A DNA stretch of 64,000 nucleotides. Source: Chitinophaga sp. CB10 (GTDB lineage Bacteria > Bacteroidota > Bacteroidia > Chitinophagales > Chitinophagaceae). Each line of letters opens with the position of its first letter. The stretch's first letter is position 1. Below are positions 45,594 through 55,266 of the stretch, piece by piece. The stretch lies in the NCBI GenBank assembly GCA_001870995.2, contig MLAV02000001.1:1-64000 (forward strand), in the 5' to 3' direction. The position numbers and the translations under genes were made by a program. The notes below the pieces were generated by a model, which worked only from the letters and a program-made list of their open reading frames with translations, made no database searches and was not told where the DNA came from.

Positions 45594-47676
45594 CATATTA
45601 ACGGCCTGGCGCAAACGCTGGATCATCCTGCGTATAGCCGCCATCGTTATACAGGCGATGGCCGTTGCCTTAACCGGCTGCGCCCTCTGGGGCAAGCCGG
45701 GCGCTTTGGCCGGCATAGCTTACCTGCTGGTGTTCCTCGTCAATTTCCTGCGCCGGCTGCCGGATAAATCAGAAATGGCTACCTGGCTGAACCAACAGTT
45801 CCCCGAGCTGGAAGACAGTGCCGGCTTGTTTCTGAAGGACTCCGCGGAGCTGAACCTGCTGGAATCCCTACAGGTACAAAAGATTTCCGCGAGGCTGGCC
45901 CTCCTGAATCCGCCCCTCTCTTTTTATAAACCCGTCTGGAACAGCCTCGTGATGTGGCTGCTGGCCGGCGGGCTCAGTTACATCATCTACTCCAGGGAAA
46001 CCATCGCCCGCCCTGAAAAAGCGACCGTGAAGCCGCAGGCGGAAAAGCCCATACCCGGCGTAAAACGTACAACCATTACCGTTACACCGCCGGCTTATAC
46101 GGGGAAGCACGTACGAAGCCAGCACAACTTCAACCTCCTGGTGGAAGACAGTGCCGAGGTGCAGTGGCGGATTGACGCCAAAACGCCCGCCCGCAGCGTA
46201 AGCCTCCTGTTTAGCGACAGCACGGTGCTGCGGCTGCAGCCCTCGGCTGACAGCGCGTCCTGGACAGGGGCAAAGCATATCCTCCATCCGGGATTCTACC
46301 AGGTGCAGCTGGATACGCTGCTCTCCGGCTATTACCAGTTGCAGGTGATCCCGGACCATCCGCCGCTGGTAAAGGTGAGCAGTCCGCAGCCGAATACCAG
46401 TATCGATTTTGGCCGCCCGCCGCTGGTGCGCATACAGGCCAGCCTGACGGACGACTATGCCATCAAAAATGCCCGCATCGCCGCCACCATCGCCAGCGGC
46501 AGCGGGGAAGGCGTAAAGTTCCGCGAAGCGCAGTTCAACTTTGACCAGTCGCTGGCAGGCCGCCCTGCGGCCATAACCGCCACCAAATCGCTCAACCTGG
46601 CCAGCCTCGGCATGAAGCCCGGGGATGAAATATATTTGCATATAGCCGTTACCGATAGTCGCAACCAGCAAACGCTTTCCGATGTATTCATCGTAACCCT
46701 GCCGGATACGGCGGCGCTGTTCAGCATGGACGGGATGGCCACGGCCCTCAACATCAAGCCGGAGTACTTCCGCAGCCAGCGCCAGATCATCATCGAAACG
46801 GAGGCGCTGATCCGGGATAAGGACAGCCTCGGCGTGGCGAAGTTCAACAGTCGCAGCAACGAGCTGGGTACGGATCAAAAGCTGCTGCGGCTGCGCTACG
46901 GCAAATTTTTGGGAGAGGAGTCGGAAACCTATGGCAGCGACAGCCACGAAGCAGGGCATGACCATGATGATCACGGCGATGACCATGGCCATGAGCCCCC
47001 CGATAAAACGGCCTTCGGCGATGCGCAGCAGATCATGGACCAGTTTGCCCATAAGCACGACAACGCGGAAGACGCCACCTTCTTTGATCCTGAAATCAAA
47101 AAACAACTGAAAGCTACTTTAACGGAAATGTGGAAGGCGGAGCTGCAACTGCGATTGTACAAGCCGCAGGAAGCCTTGCCGTACGAGTATAAGGCATTGC
47201 GCCTCCTGAAGGACCTGCAACAAAAGTCCCGTGCCTTTGTGGCCAAAACGGGTACCAAAACCACGCCCCTGAAGCCGGAGAAGCGCCTCAGCGGGGAGCA
47301 GGATAAGATCAACCCCGCCATCATGAAGCAGGCGTTTGATTACAACGATCCCGATGCGGCGATAAGGGCGGCTTTGTCCTTATTGGATAATCATAGGGGG
47401 GCGCCTCCGGCAGATGCCAATGCCGCAGCGCTTATGCGCAGCGCCCTCGGGAAGCTGACCACGGCTGCCGCACGCGAACCCGGCAAATACCTGGGCGCTA
47501 TGGAGGCGTTGCACCGGATTACGCAGGGGACAGCGGCCGCGGGGGACTATACCACTGCCCGGCAGGGATTGTTCCACCTGCTGGCGCCCAGAAGCCTCCC
47601 GCAGCCCGGCGTACGCCCGCACGGGAAACTGGAAGAGGCCTATTTCAAAAACCTTAAAAAAGCCGGTAGCCGATGA
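45574..47676 (+). CDS. DUF4175-like membrane protein with His/Asp-rich segment
   Basis: A 700-residue protein. Two hydrophobic helices near the N-terminus (IAAIVIQAMAVALTGCALW and IAYLLVFLVNFL), one near residue 130 (SLVMWLLAGGLSYIIYS), then a large periplasmic part with VTPPAYTGK typical of DUF4175-like proteins. At residues ~455-476 there is a short His/Asp-rich run (HEAGHDHDDHGDDHGHE) that could bind metal ions. A helical C-terminus follows. The start overlaps the previous gene by 20 bp; an ATG at 45568 is an alternative. It overlaps the next gene by 4 bp (ATGA). Part of the MoxR operon; function unknown. Confidence 0.7.
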   Translation: MVKRGYDILTAWRKRWIILRIAAIVIQAMAVALTGCALWGKPGALAGIAYLLVFLVNFLRRLPDKSEMATWLNQQFPELEDSAGLFLKDSAELNLLESLQVQKISARLALLNPPLSFYKPVWNSLVMWLLAGGLSYIIYSRETIARPEKATVKPQAEKPIPGVKRTTITVTPPAYTGKHVRSQHNFNLLVEDSAEVQWRIDAKTPARSVSLLFSDSTVLRLQPSADSASWTGAKHILHPGFYQVQLDTLLSGYYQLQVIPDHPPLVKVSSPQPNTSIDFGRPPLVRIQASLTDDYAIKNARIAATIASGSGEGVKFREAQFNFDQSLAGRPAAITATKSLNLASLGMKPGDEIYLHIAVTDSRNQQTLSDVFIVTLPDTAALFSMDGMATALNIKPEYFRSQRQIIIETEALIRDKDSLGVAKFNSRSNELGTDQKLLRLRYGKFLGEESETYGSDSHEAGHDHDDHGDDHGHEPPDKTAFGDAQQIMDQFAHKHDNAEDATFFDPEIKKQLKATLTEMWKAELQLRLYKPQEALPYEYKALRLLKDLQQKSRAFVAKTGTKTTPLKPEKRLSGEQDKINPAIMKQAFDYNDPDAAIRAALSLLDNHRGAPPADANAAALMRSALGKLTTAAAREPGKYLGAMEALHRITQGTAAAGDYTTARQGLFHLLAPRSLPQPGVRPHGKLEEAYFKNLKKAGSR

Positions 47677-49058
47677 TACAGCAATGGACCTACCTCGTTG
47701 TGGCGGCCGGCGCCATCTTGCTGGCCTTCCTGCTCTGGCAGGAGTACCGGCGTGCGGATAAGCGCCGCCTGTTAGCGCGGCTGCTGGCCACGGCTGTAGC
47801 AGTGGCCAGCCTGGTAGCCTTAGGCATTCACCGCCAAAAAGCGACGCCGCCATCTCCCGGCAATAAAAGTGATACAGGCCGGCTAAAGCCGGCGCCGGGG
47901 TTTGTAAGTGCATACTGGGAGAAGACGTTGCCGTACCTGGCGCCGTTACAGGTTAAGGGGCGGTATCACAATACAACGGGCACGACTATACGCTTGTACC
48001 TTACTTATGCCGGCCTCCGCCTGGATAGCCAGGCTATACCTGCCCGCCAGGATACGACCGTTGCCCTGCAAACCCAGCCGCCCTTCCTGGGGACAGGCGT
48101 GCTGCAGCTGCTGGCTGTGCGCGGCGGCGATACCGTCGTATATCCGGTACCGGTAGAGGTGATGCCGGAAAAACGTATAGCCGTATTGTTTATAGCGGGC
48201 AGCCCGGGCTTTGAAAACCGCTTCCTGGCGGACTGGTTGGCGGCACGGGGCATGCCGGTAGCCATGCGCAGCCGCATTGCCGGCACGCAGTACGCCACAA
48301 GGTTTAATAATATGGACCCGCTGCCCCTGCATACCGTTACGCCGCAATTGCTGGAAAAGTTTGATGTAGTACTGGCGGACCCCGGCGCGCTCACCGCTAC
48401 GGAAAAAAGCTGCCTGCTGGCGGCCATCCGGAATAACGATAAAGGCCTGGCCTACCTGGCGGACAGTGCGCATACCCTGCCGGCAGGCAGCGGGGTGGAA
48501 GTGTTGCTGAAAGACAGTACCGGCAAGCCTGCGGTAACGATTACCCGGCAGGGAATGGGCCGGCAGCTGCAGCTGGGCAATAGCAATACGTTTGCCTGGA
48601 AGCTGATGGGCGACACTACCCAATACGGACGTTACTGGGCAACGGTACTTAGCGCGGCCGCTGGTAACGCCGGCACAATGCGGAGCATCCAATGGAGCCC
48701 TGACTTTGCCACTACCCATGATGCCGTAAATCTCTCCCTAAAAAATACCGGAAACCTGCCAGACAGCTTCCTGGTGGCTGGTACCGTACGCCTGCCCCTG
48801 GCGCAGGATGCCCTGGCAGACGATCATTATACCGCCAACTGGTGGCCGGCGGACAGCGGCTGGCATACCCTCCGCTGGGGTACGGAAACTTTTCATGCCT
48901 ATGTATTCGGGCCCGGGGAATGGGCGGAATTAAGGCCCGCCGCGCCGGCGGACATGCCTCAAACCAGCCGGCAGCAAGGGGAAGAGCGGTTGGTGTGGTA
49001 CTGGATACTGCCATTGCTGGCGGCCTGTATTTTTTTGTGGATCGAAAAGAAATTGTGA
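47673..49058 (+). CDS. membrane protein with amidotransferase-like core
   Basis: A 461-residue protein anchored by an N-terminal helix (TYLVVAAGAILLAFLLW), a second helix (ATAVAVASLVALGIH) and a C-terminal helix (WYWILPLLAACIFLWI). The periplasmic core at residues ~165-280 (RIAVLFIAGSPGFENRFLADWL, VVLADPGALTATEKSCLL) resembles the class I glutamine amidotransferase-like fold seen in such operons, but the nucleophile Cys motif is not obvious. Last gene of the MoxR operon; ATGA overlap with the preceding gene. Confidence 0.65.
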   Translation: MIQQWTYLVVAAGAILLAFLLWQEYRRADKRRLLARLLATAVAVASLVALGIHRQKATPPSPGNKSDTGRLKPAPGFVSAYWEKTLPYLAPLQVKGRYHNTTGTTIRLYLTYAGLRLDSQAIPARQDTTVALQTQPPFLGTGVLQLLAVRGGDTVVYPVPVEVMPEKRIAVLFIAGSPGFENRFLADWLAARGMPVAMRSRIAGTQYATRFNNMDPLPLHTVTPQLLEKFDVVLADPGALTATEKSCLLAAIRNNDKGLAYLADSAHTLPAGSGVEVLLKDSTGKPAVTITRQGMGRQLQLGNSNTFAWKLMGDTTQYGRYWATVLSAAAGNAGTMRSIQWSPDFATTHDAVNLSLKNTGNLPDSFLVAGTVRLPLAQDALADDHYTANWWPADSGWHTLRWGTETFHAYVFGPGEWAELRPAAPADMPQTSRQQGEERLVWYWILPLLAACIFLWIEKKL

Positions 49059-49129
49059 CCAGCGGTTATAAATTAAACGAAAAAAAAATTAGCTTAGGCT
49101 TCCGATAAGAATAGCATGGTTTTGTAGTT

Positions 49130-49231
49130 ATGAGAAAAAAGCACCCGGGCGTGCCGTGTGCCTTATGTACAAGCCTGTCGACCAACAAATCTAAATCTAA
49201 CCAAATCAACAGAACTGCTCTTGAAACGTAA
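49130..49231 (+). CDS. possible 33-residue peptide overlapping tldD
   Basis: An ATG-initiated 33-codon frame starting MRKKHPGVPCALCTSL with a PCALC cysteine pair, then a Ser/Asn/Lys-rich tail. Its stop codon (49229-49231) overlaps the tldD start at 49221 by 11 bp, as in translationally coupled genes. It is hydrophilic and basic, without a signal peptide. It could be a substrate or leader peptide of the TldD-TldE protease or simply a chance frame; no conservation can be judged here. Confidence 0.3.
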   Translation: MRKKHPGVPCALCTSLSTNKSKSNQINRTALET

Positions 49232-50855
49232 AGACTTTATCCAGCTCTCTGCTATGGGACTGGGCGCCCTCGTTCTGCCGAAGTTCACATTCGGCACTCC
49301 TGTTGATCCATCCCGGTTTCTGAATGATGGGATCGACGTTAAGATCAAGAAAGAACTGGCAGATGTGGCCCTGAACGCCGCCAAAGCCAAAGGAGCCACC
49401 TACGCCGACGTGCGCATCGGCCGCTACCTGAACCAGATGGTGATGACCCGCGAAACCCGCGTGCAGAACATCGCCAACACGGAATCCTTTGGGGTAGGCA
49501 TCCGCGTGATTGCCAACGGCTGCTGGGGCTTTGCCGCTACCAACAACGTAACCCGCGAGGAGGTGGCCAAAACCGCCGAACGCGCCGTGGCCGTTGCCAA
49601 AGCCAACAGCCGCGTAAAGGCCGAACCCGTAAGGCTCGCGCCCCAGGAAGGCTATGGCGAGGTAAGCTGGAAAACGCCCATTGAAATCAACACCTTTACA
49701 GTTCCGGTAAAAGATAAGGTGGACCTCCTGCTGTCCGTCAACGATGCGGCGCTGAAAGGCGGCGCGAACTTCGTGAACTCCGCCATCATGGCCATCAACG
49801 AACAGAAGTACTTTGCGTCTACCGATGGTTCGTATATCGACCAGGATATACACCGCCTCTTCCCGACATTTACCGTTACGAAAATAGACAGGGGCAGCGG
49901 GAAGTTTGAAACCCGCAAATCCCTCAGCTCCCCGGTAGGCATGGGCTACGAATACCTCAACGCACGCCCGGAAGATAAGGTTGGCGGCATCGTGACCCGC
50001 TACCGCGGCCGCTATGATATGCTGGAAGATGTGCAGAACGCTACCCGCGACGTGGAACAGAAGCTGAAAGCGACTTCCGTGCAACCGGGTAAGTATGACC
50101 TGATCCTCGATCCTTCGCACCTCTGGCTTACCATTCACGAATCCGTGGCGCACCCTACGGAGCTGGACCGCGTGCTGGGCTACGAAGCCAACTACGCAGG
50201 CACCAGCTTCCTCACGCTGGACAAATGGAAATCCGGCAACTTCAACTTCGGCAGCAAGATCGTGAACGTGGTGGCGGATAAGCTGCAACCCGGCTCCCTT
50301 GGCGCCGTTGGCTACGATGATGAAGGCGTGAAATGCGGGCAATGGGACCTGATTAAAGACGGCATCCTCGTCAACTACCAGGCCATCCGCGATCAGGCGC
50401 ATATCATCGGCCTCAATCGCTCCCAGGGCTGCTGCTACGCCCAAAGCTGGGCGGACGTGCAGTTCCAGCGTATGCCGAACGTGTCCCTGCAGCCCGGCAA
50501 AACGCCGCTGAGCGTAGATGATATGATCCGGAACGTGGAAAAAGGTATCTATATCATCGGGGATGGTTCCTTCAGTATCGATCAGCAGCGCTACAACTTC
50601 CAGTTCGGCGGGCAAACGTTCTACGAAATAAAGAACGGCCAGATCACCGGTATGCTCAAGGATGTGGCCTACCAGGCCAACACCCGGGAGTTCTGGAACA
50701 GCTGCACAGCCATCGCCGATAAAAGCGATTACCGCCTGGGCGGCGCCTTTAACGATGGTAAAGGTCAGCCCGGCCAGTCAAACGCCGTTTCCCACGGTAG
50801 CTCCACTACCCGCTTTAACGGCGTGAATGTGATTAATACTGCTCGCAAAATCTAA
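49221..50855 (+). CDS. TldD-family metalloprotease with Tat-like signal, copy 1
   Basis: A 544-residue TldD-like zinc metalloprotease subunit. The N-terminus KRKDFIQLSAMGLGALVLP is a Tat-like signal with RK in place of RR. The HExxxH metal motif is HESVAH at residues 306-311, in WLTIHESVAHPTELDRVLGY. A conserved C-terminal region (FWNSCTAIAD, GGAFNDGKGQPGQ) includes a Cys that could be the third ligand. The start is the TTG at 49221: it makes the protein exactly the same length as copy 2 and aligns the signal peptides, whereas the GTG at 49158 would place a charged tail before the signal. TldE follows 9 bp downstream. Confidence 0.87.
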   Translation: MKRKDFIQLSAMGLGALVLPKFTFGTPVDPSRFLNDGIDVKIKKELADVALNAAKAKGATYADVRIGRYLNQMVMTRETRVQNIANTESFGVGIRVIANGCWGFAATNNVTREEVAKTAERAVAVAKANSRVKAEPVRLAPQEGYGEVSWKTPIEINTFTVPVKDKVDLLLSVNDAALKGGANFVNSAIMAINEQKYFASTDGSYIDQDIHRLFPTFTVTKIDRGSGKFETRKSLSSPVGMGYEYLNARPEDKVGGIVTRYRGRYDMLEDVQNATRDVEQKLKATSVQPGKYDLILDPSHLWLTIHESVAHPTELDRVLGYEANYAGTSFLTLDKWKSGNFNFGSKIVNVVADKLQPGSLGAVGYDDEGVKCGQWDLIKDGILVNYQAIRDQAHIIGLNRSQGCCYAQSWADVQFQRMPNVSLQPGKTPLSVDDMIRNVEKGIYIIGDGSFSIDQQRYNFQFGGQTFYEIKNGQITGMLKDVAYQANTREFWNSCTAIADKSDYRLGGAFNDGKGQPGQSNAVSHGSSTTRFNGVNVINTARKI

Positions 50856-50864
50856 ACGACAACA

Positions 50865-52199
50865 ATGGCAATTCTACATAAAGAAGCAACAAAAGCCCTC
50901 CTGCAGAAAGTACTGTCTTTCTCCAAGGCCGATGAATGTGAGGTGAGCCTGCGCGGCACCGAAGGCGGCAACATCCGCTACGCCCGCAATGCCATCAGCA
51001 CTGCCGGCGATATCAGCACCCTTACCCTCAGCGTAACATCCAGTTTCGGCAAACGCTCCGGCACTGCCACCATCAACGAGTTCACGGACGATGCGCTCAA
51101 ACGCGTAGTAGCCCGCTCCGAAGAGCTGGCGAAGCTGGCGCCGGAAAACCCGGAGTACATGCCGTTGCGCGGCCCTGCGGAGTTTAAGGACGCTCCGGGC
51201 TACGTGGAAGCTACGGCCAACATGACACCGGACGACCGCGCCGAAGCCGTGGCGAAAAGTATTAATGTAGCAAAAGAAGCGAAGCTGGAAGCGGCGGGCT
51301 TCATTGAAAATACCACCGGCTTTAATGCGATCATGAATTCCAAAGGGCTGTTTGCCTATGACACGGATACCAACGTGGTGTTTACCATCACCACGCGCAA
51401 CAGCGCCGGTACCGGTTCAGGCTTTGCCGGCAGGGGATTCAACGATTTCCGCAAGCTGGATACCCATGAGGCTACCCGCATCGCTGCCATGAAAGCCAAC
51501 AGCAGCGCGGATGCCAAGGCCATAGAGCCGGGGAAATATACCGTGATCCTGGAGCCTATTGCCGCTACGTATATGCTGGAAAATATGTTCCGCGGGCTGG
51601 ATGCACGGAATGCGGATGAAGGCCGCAGCTTCATGAGTAAACCCGGCGGAGGCAACCGCATCGGGGAGCAGCTGATGGATGAAAAAGTGACCATCTATTC
51701 CGATCCTTTCCACCCGGAACTGCCGGGCCCCACCTGGAACCGCGACGGGCTGCCGCTGGAAAAAACTACCTGGATTGATAAAGGCGTGGTGAAAAACCTC
51801 GCTTACTCGCCCTACTGGGCGCAGAAAAAAGGCGTACAGCCGGTACCGATGCCTTCCAACATCATCATGGAAGGAGGCACGGCCTCCCTGGAGGAGCTGA
51901 TCAAATCCACAGAAAAAGGCATCCTCGTTTCCCGCCTCTGGTACATCCGCCTGGTAGACGCGCAAACCCTGCTGCTGACAGGCCTTACCCGCGACGGAAC
52001 TTTCTATATCGAAAACGGTGAAATCAAATACCCGGTAAAAAATCTGCGTTTTAACGAAAGCCCGGTGATTATGCTCAACAACGTGGAAGCGCTGGGAAAA
52101 ACAGAACGCAGCGTGAGTATCGAGTCCTACAGGAGTTTTATGATCCCGCCCATCAAGGTGCGCGACTTTACCTTTACCTCCCTGTCGGATGCCGTGTAG
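50865..52199 (+). CDS. TldE/PmbA-family protein, copy 1
   Basis: A 444-residue partner of TldD. It shares the N-domain pattern (LLQKVLSFSKADECEVSLRG, IRYARNAISTAG) and the core GKYTVILEPIAATYMLENMF, but lacks HExxxH, as expected for TldE, which completes the active site of the heterodimer. No signal peptide is present although the TldD partner has one. C-terminus: PPIKVRDFTFTSLSDAV. Confidence 0.87.
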   Translation: MAILHKEATKALLQKVLSFSKADECEVSLRGTEGGNIRYARNAISTAGDISTLTLSVTSSFGKRSGTATINEFTDDALKRVVARSEELAKLAPENPEYMPLRGPAEFKDAPGYVEATANMTPDDRAEAVAKSINVAKEAKLEAAGFIENTTGFNAIMNSKGLFAYDTDTNVVFTITTRNSAGTGSGFAGRGFNDFRKLDTHEATRIAAMKANSSADAKAIEPGKYTVILEPIAATYMLENMFRGLDARNADEGRSFMSKPGGGNRIGEQLMDEKVTIYSDPFHPELPGPTWNRDGLPLEKTTWIDKGVVKNLAYSPYWAQKKGVQPVPMPSNIIMEGGTASLEELIKSTEKGILVSRLWYIRLVDAQTLLLTGLTRDGTFYIENGEIKYPVKNLRFNESPVIMLNNVEALGKTERSVSIESYRSFMIPPIKVRDFTFTSLSDAV

Positions 52200-52243
52200 C
52201 ATTTCCGTAGTTCATACTTCGTCATTCACATAAAACGTTACCC

Positions 52244-53878
52244 ATGAAAAGAAGAGATTTTCTACATCTCACCGGCATGGGGATCGGAGCGGGGATCTTG
52301 GCACAGATCCCCGTTCTTGGTAAAGCGATCCCCCTTGAAACGCCGTGGCATACAGTAGATGTGGCCAGGAAGAAAGAGCTGGCCGACATTGCGCTGGAAG
52401 CCGCCAGGAGTAAAGGCGCCACCTATACGGACGTACGCATTGGCCGTTACCTCAATCAGTTTGTTATCACCCGGGAAGACAAAGTGCAGAATGTAGTCAA
52501 CACGGAATCTTACGGTATCGGCATCCGCGTATTGGCCAACGGCTGCTGGGGCTTTGCCAGTACCGATGATTTGAGCCGGGATAACATTGCCCGCACCGCC
52601 GCCCTGGCTGTAGCTATTGCCAAAGAAAATTCCCGCCTGATCACCACCCCGGTAGAACTGGCCCCGCAGAAAGGAGTAGGAGAGGTGAGCTGGAAAGCTC
52701 CCATCCAGCGCAATGCCTTCGAGGTGCCCATTAAGGAAAAAGCGGACCTGCTGCTTTCCGTCAACGATGCTGCGCTGAAAGGCGGCGCCAACTACATCGG
52801 CTCATACCTGTTTTTAGTCAATGAGCAGAAGTATTTTGCCAGCTCCGACGGTTCCTACATCGACCAGGACATTCACCGCATCTGGCCTACGTTCGACATC
52901 ACGAAGATCGACAGCGCCACCGGTAAGTTCGAACGCCGCTCCGCGCTCAGCGCTCCCCGCGGTATGGGATATGAATACCTCATGCCCAACGAAGCAGAAA
53001 AAATTCATGGTATAACTACGTTGTACCGTAACCGTTATGACATGCTGGAAGATGCCCGCCAGGGCGCAGCCCAGCTTGGTCAGAAGATGAAGGCCAAATC
53101 CGTGGAGCCGGGCAAGTACGACCTGGTACTGGATCCTTCCCACCTCTGGCTCACCATCCACGAATCCGTAGGGCATCCGACGGAGCTGGACAGGGTGCTG
53201 GGTTACGAAGCCAACTTTGCCGGCACCAGCTTCCTGACGCTGGATAAATGGGAATCGAAGAAATTCAATTTTGGCAGTCCTATCGTCAACATCAAAGCAG
53301 ATAAAAAACAACCCGGCTCCCTCGGCGCAGTGGGGTACGACGATGAAGGCGTGCCTACCCAGGAATGGGACCTCATCAAAAACGGCATACTGGTGAACTA
53401 CCAGGCCATCCGCGATCAGGCGCACGTGATCGGGCTGGATCATTCGCAGGGTTGCTGCTACTCGCAGAGCTGGAGCGACGTGCAGTTCCAGCGCATGCCA
53501 AATGTAAGCCTGCAGCCGGGCAAACAACGGATGTCGCCGCAGGACATTATCAAAAACGTGGAACGCGGCATTTACATCGTAGGAGATGGTTCTTTCTCCA
53601 TTGATCAGCAACGCTACAACTTCCAGTTTGGCGGTCAGTTATTTTATGAAATTAAGAACGGGCAGATTACCGGCATGCTCAAGGACGTAGCCTACCAGAG
53701 CAATACGCAGGAGTTCTGGAATTCCTGCAAGGCCATTGCCGATGAGCGGGACTACCGCCTCGGCGGTTCCTTCTTCGACGGAAAGGGCCAGCCGGAGCAG
53801 GTAAGCGCCGTCAGCCACGGCTCTTCCACCGCCCGTTTTAATGGAGTAAACGTTATTAACACAGCAAGAAAAATTTAA
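52244..53878 (+). CDS. TldD-family metalloprotease with Tat signal, copy 2
   Basis: A 544-residue TldD-like protease, same length as copy 1 and highly similar along its length (shared GKYDLxLDPSHLWLTIHESV, DQAHVIGLDHSQGCCYSQSW). The signal peptide KRRDFLHLTGMGIGAGILAQ has a true twin-arginine motif. The metal motif HESVGH lies at residues 306-311, identical in position to copy 1. An ATG start is clear. Separated from copy 1 tldE by 44 bp with no ORF, so the second pair is a tandem duplicate of the first. Confidence 0.9.
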   Translation: MKRRDFLHLTGMGIGAGILAQIPVLGKAIPLETPWHTVDVARKKELADIALEAARSKGATYTDVRIGRYLNQFVITREDKVQNVVNTESYGIGIRVLANGCWGFASTDDLSRDNIARTAALAVAIAKENSRLITTPVELAPQKGVGEVSWKAPIQRNAFEVPIKEKADLLLSVNDAALKGGANYIGSYLFLVNEQKYFASSDGSYIDQDIHRIWPTFDITKIDSATGKFERRSALSAPRGMGYEYLMPNEAEKIHGITTLYRNRYDMLEDARQGAAQLGQKMKAKSVEPGKYDLVLDPSHLWLTIHESVGHPTELDRVLGYEANFAGTSFLTLDKWESKKFNFGSPIVNIKADKKQPGSLGAVGYDDEGVPTQEWDLIKNGILVNYQAIRDQAHVIGLDHSQGCCYSQSWSDVQFQRMPNVSLQPGKQRMSPQDIIKNVERGIYIVGDGSFSIDQQRYNFQFGGQLFYEIKNGQITGMLKDVAYQSNTQEFWNSCKAIADERDYRLGGSFFDGKGQPEQVSAVSHGSSTARFNGVNVINTARKI

Positions 53879-53880
53879 CT

Positions 53881-55218
53881 ATGCCTATCCTTACTAAAGA
53901 AGATGCGCAACAGTTACTGAAAAAAGTACTTGCTTTTTCAAAAGCTGATCAATGCGAAGTAAACATATACGGCAGCAATAGCGGTAATGTGCGCTATGCC
54001 CGCAATGCAGTATCTACCAGCGGCGGTAATAGCCTGAGTCAGCTGGTAGTATCATCGGCCTTTGGCAAACGCCTCGGTGTGGCCACCATCAACGAGTTTG
54101 ACGATGCCTCCCTGGAAAAGGTGGTCAGGCGTTCCGAGGAGCTGGCAAGGCTGGCCCCGGAGAACCCTGAATTCATGCCTTTTCTGGAGCCGCAGCAGTA
54201 TGGCCCTGAAACCCCTGCCTACGTGGAGGATACGGCCGCTGTTGATCCTAAAAAGCGCGCGGATATGGTAGCCGCCTCCCTGGATGTGGCCCGCAAAAAC
54301 GGCCTCGTAGCGGCCGGCTTCCTGGAAAATACCGCCGCCTTCAGCGCCATGATGAACTCCAAAGGATTATTTGCCTACCATACGAGCACGAATGTACGTT
54401 TTACCGCTACCCTGCGTACGGAAGACGGTACCGGCTCCGGTTACATTTCCAGGGGCGTCAACGATGTCAAAAAGCTGGATACCGGCGCAGGTACGACCAT
54501 CGCCGCCAAGAAGGCCCTGGGCTCCAAAGGGGCCAAAGCCCTGGAACCCGGTAAATACACCGTGATCCTGGAACCGGCTGCCGGTATTGTACTGCTGGAA
54601 AATATGTTCTTTAACATGGACGCACGCAGTGCGGATGAAGGCCGCAGTTTCCTCAGCAAGCCGGGAGGCAAAACCAAAGTAGGCGAGAAGCTGGTGGACG
54701 ACCGGGTGACGATTTACTCCGACCCCTGGAATCCTGAACTGCCTACCTCGCCCTACAGCAGCGATGGCCGGCCCATGGAAAAAACGACCTGGATAGAAAA
54801 AGGCGTGATTAAAAACGTGTATTATTCCAGGTATTGGGCGGAAAAACAGAAAGCCAGGGCCATCCCCGGGCCGGATGGCGCGATCATGCTGGGCGGTACC
54901 AAAACGCTGGATGAAATGGTGAAGGAAACCGAAAAAGGCATCCTGGTGACCCGCCTGTGGTACATCCGCGAGGTGGACCCGCAAACGTTGCTGTACACCG
55001 GCCTTACCCGGGACGGAACTTTTTATATTGAAAACGGCGAGATCAAATACCCGGTAAAGAATTTCCGGTTTAATGAGAGTCCGATCATTATGCTTAACAA
55101 CCTGGAGGAGTTGGGTATTTCGGAAAGGACGATCAGCGGGGAAAGTAATACGGAGGCGATGATTCCGCCGATGAAGATACGTGACTTTACTTTTACTTCT
55201 TTGTCCGATGCGGTGTAG
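53881..55218 (+). CDS. TldE/PmbA-family protein, copy 2
   Basis: A 445-residue TldE, paralogue of the gene at 50865 (shared KVLAFSKADQCEVNIYG, GKYTVILEPAAGIVLLENMF, TRLWYIREVDPQTLLYTGLT, end MKIRDFTFTSLSDAV). Lacks the HExxxH motif and a signal peptide. It starts 2 bp after tldD copy 2, indicating translational coupling. A terminator follows. Confidence 0.88.
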   Translation: MPILTKEDAQQLLKKVLAFSKADQCEVNIYGSNSGNVRYARNAVSTSGGNSLSQLVVSSAFGKRLGVATINEFDDASLEKVVRRSEELARLAPENPEFMPFLEPQQYGPETPAYVEDTAAVDPKKRADMVAASLDVARKNGLVAAGFLENTAAFSAMMNSKGLFAYHTSTNVRFTATLRTEDGTGSGYISRGVNDVKKLDTGAGTTIAAKKALGSKGAKALEPGKYTVILEPAAGIVLLENMFFNMDARSADEGRSFLSKPGGKTKVGEKLVDDRVTIYSDPWNPELPTSPYSSDGRPMEKTTWIEKGVIKNVYYSRYWAEKQKARAIPGPDGAIMLGGTKTLDEMVKETEKGILVTRLWYIREVDPQTLLYTGLTRDGTFYIENGEIKYPVKNFRFNESPIIMLNNLEELGISERTISGESNTEAMIPPMKIRDFTFTSLSDAV

Positions 55219-55227
55219 GCCGGATAG

Positions 55228-55259
55228 AAAGGACGCCACGATTAGTGGCGTCCTTTTTT
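55228..55259. terminator. bidirectional terminator after tldE copy 2
   Basis: Eleven-bp perfect stem aaggacgccac/gtggcgtcctt with loop gatta, followed by a T run. Lies between convergent tldE (plus) and susD (minus). Confidence 0.9.
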
Positions 55260-55266
55260 TGCAGGA

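Noticed and set aside
49158..49220. Upstream GTG start of tldD copy 1
   Set aside because: It would put 21 extra residues before the Tat-like signal; the TTG at 49221 gives exact length agreement with copy 2.
49130..55218. Classical RiPP/microcin cluster
   Set aside because: Apart from the doubtful 33-codon frame there is no cyclase, dehydrogenase or dedicated exporter next to the TldD-TldE genes.
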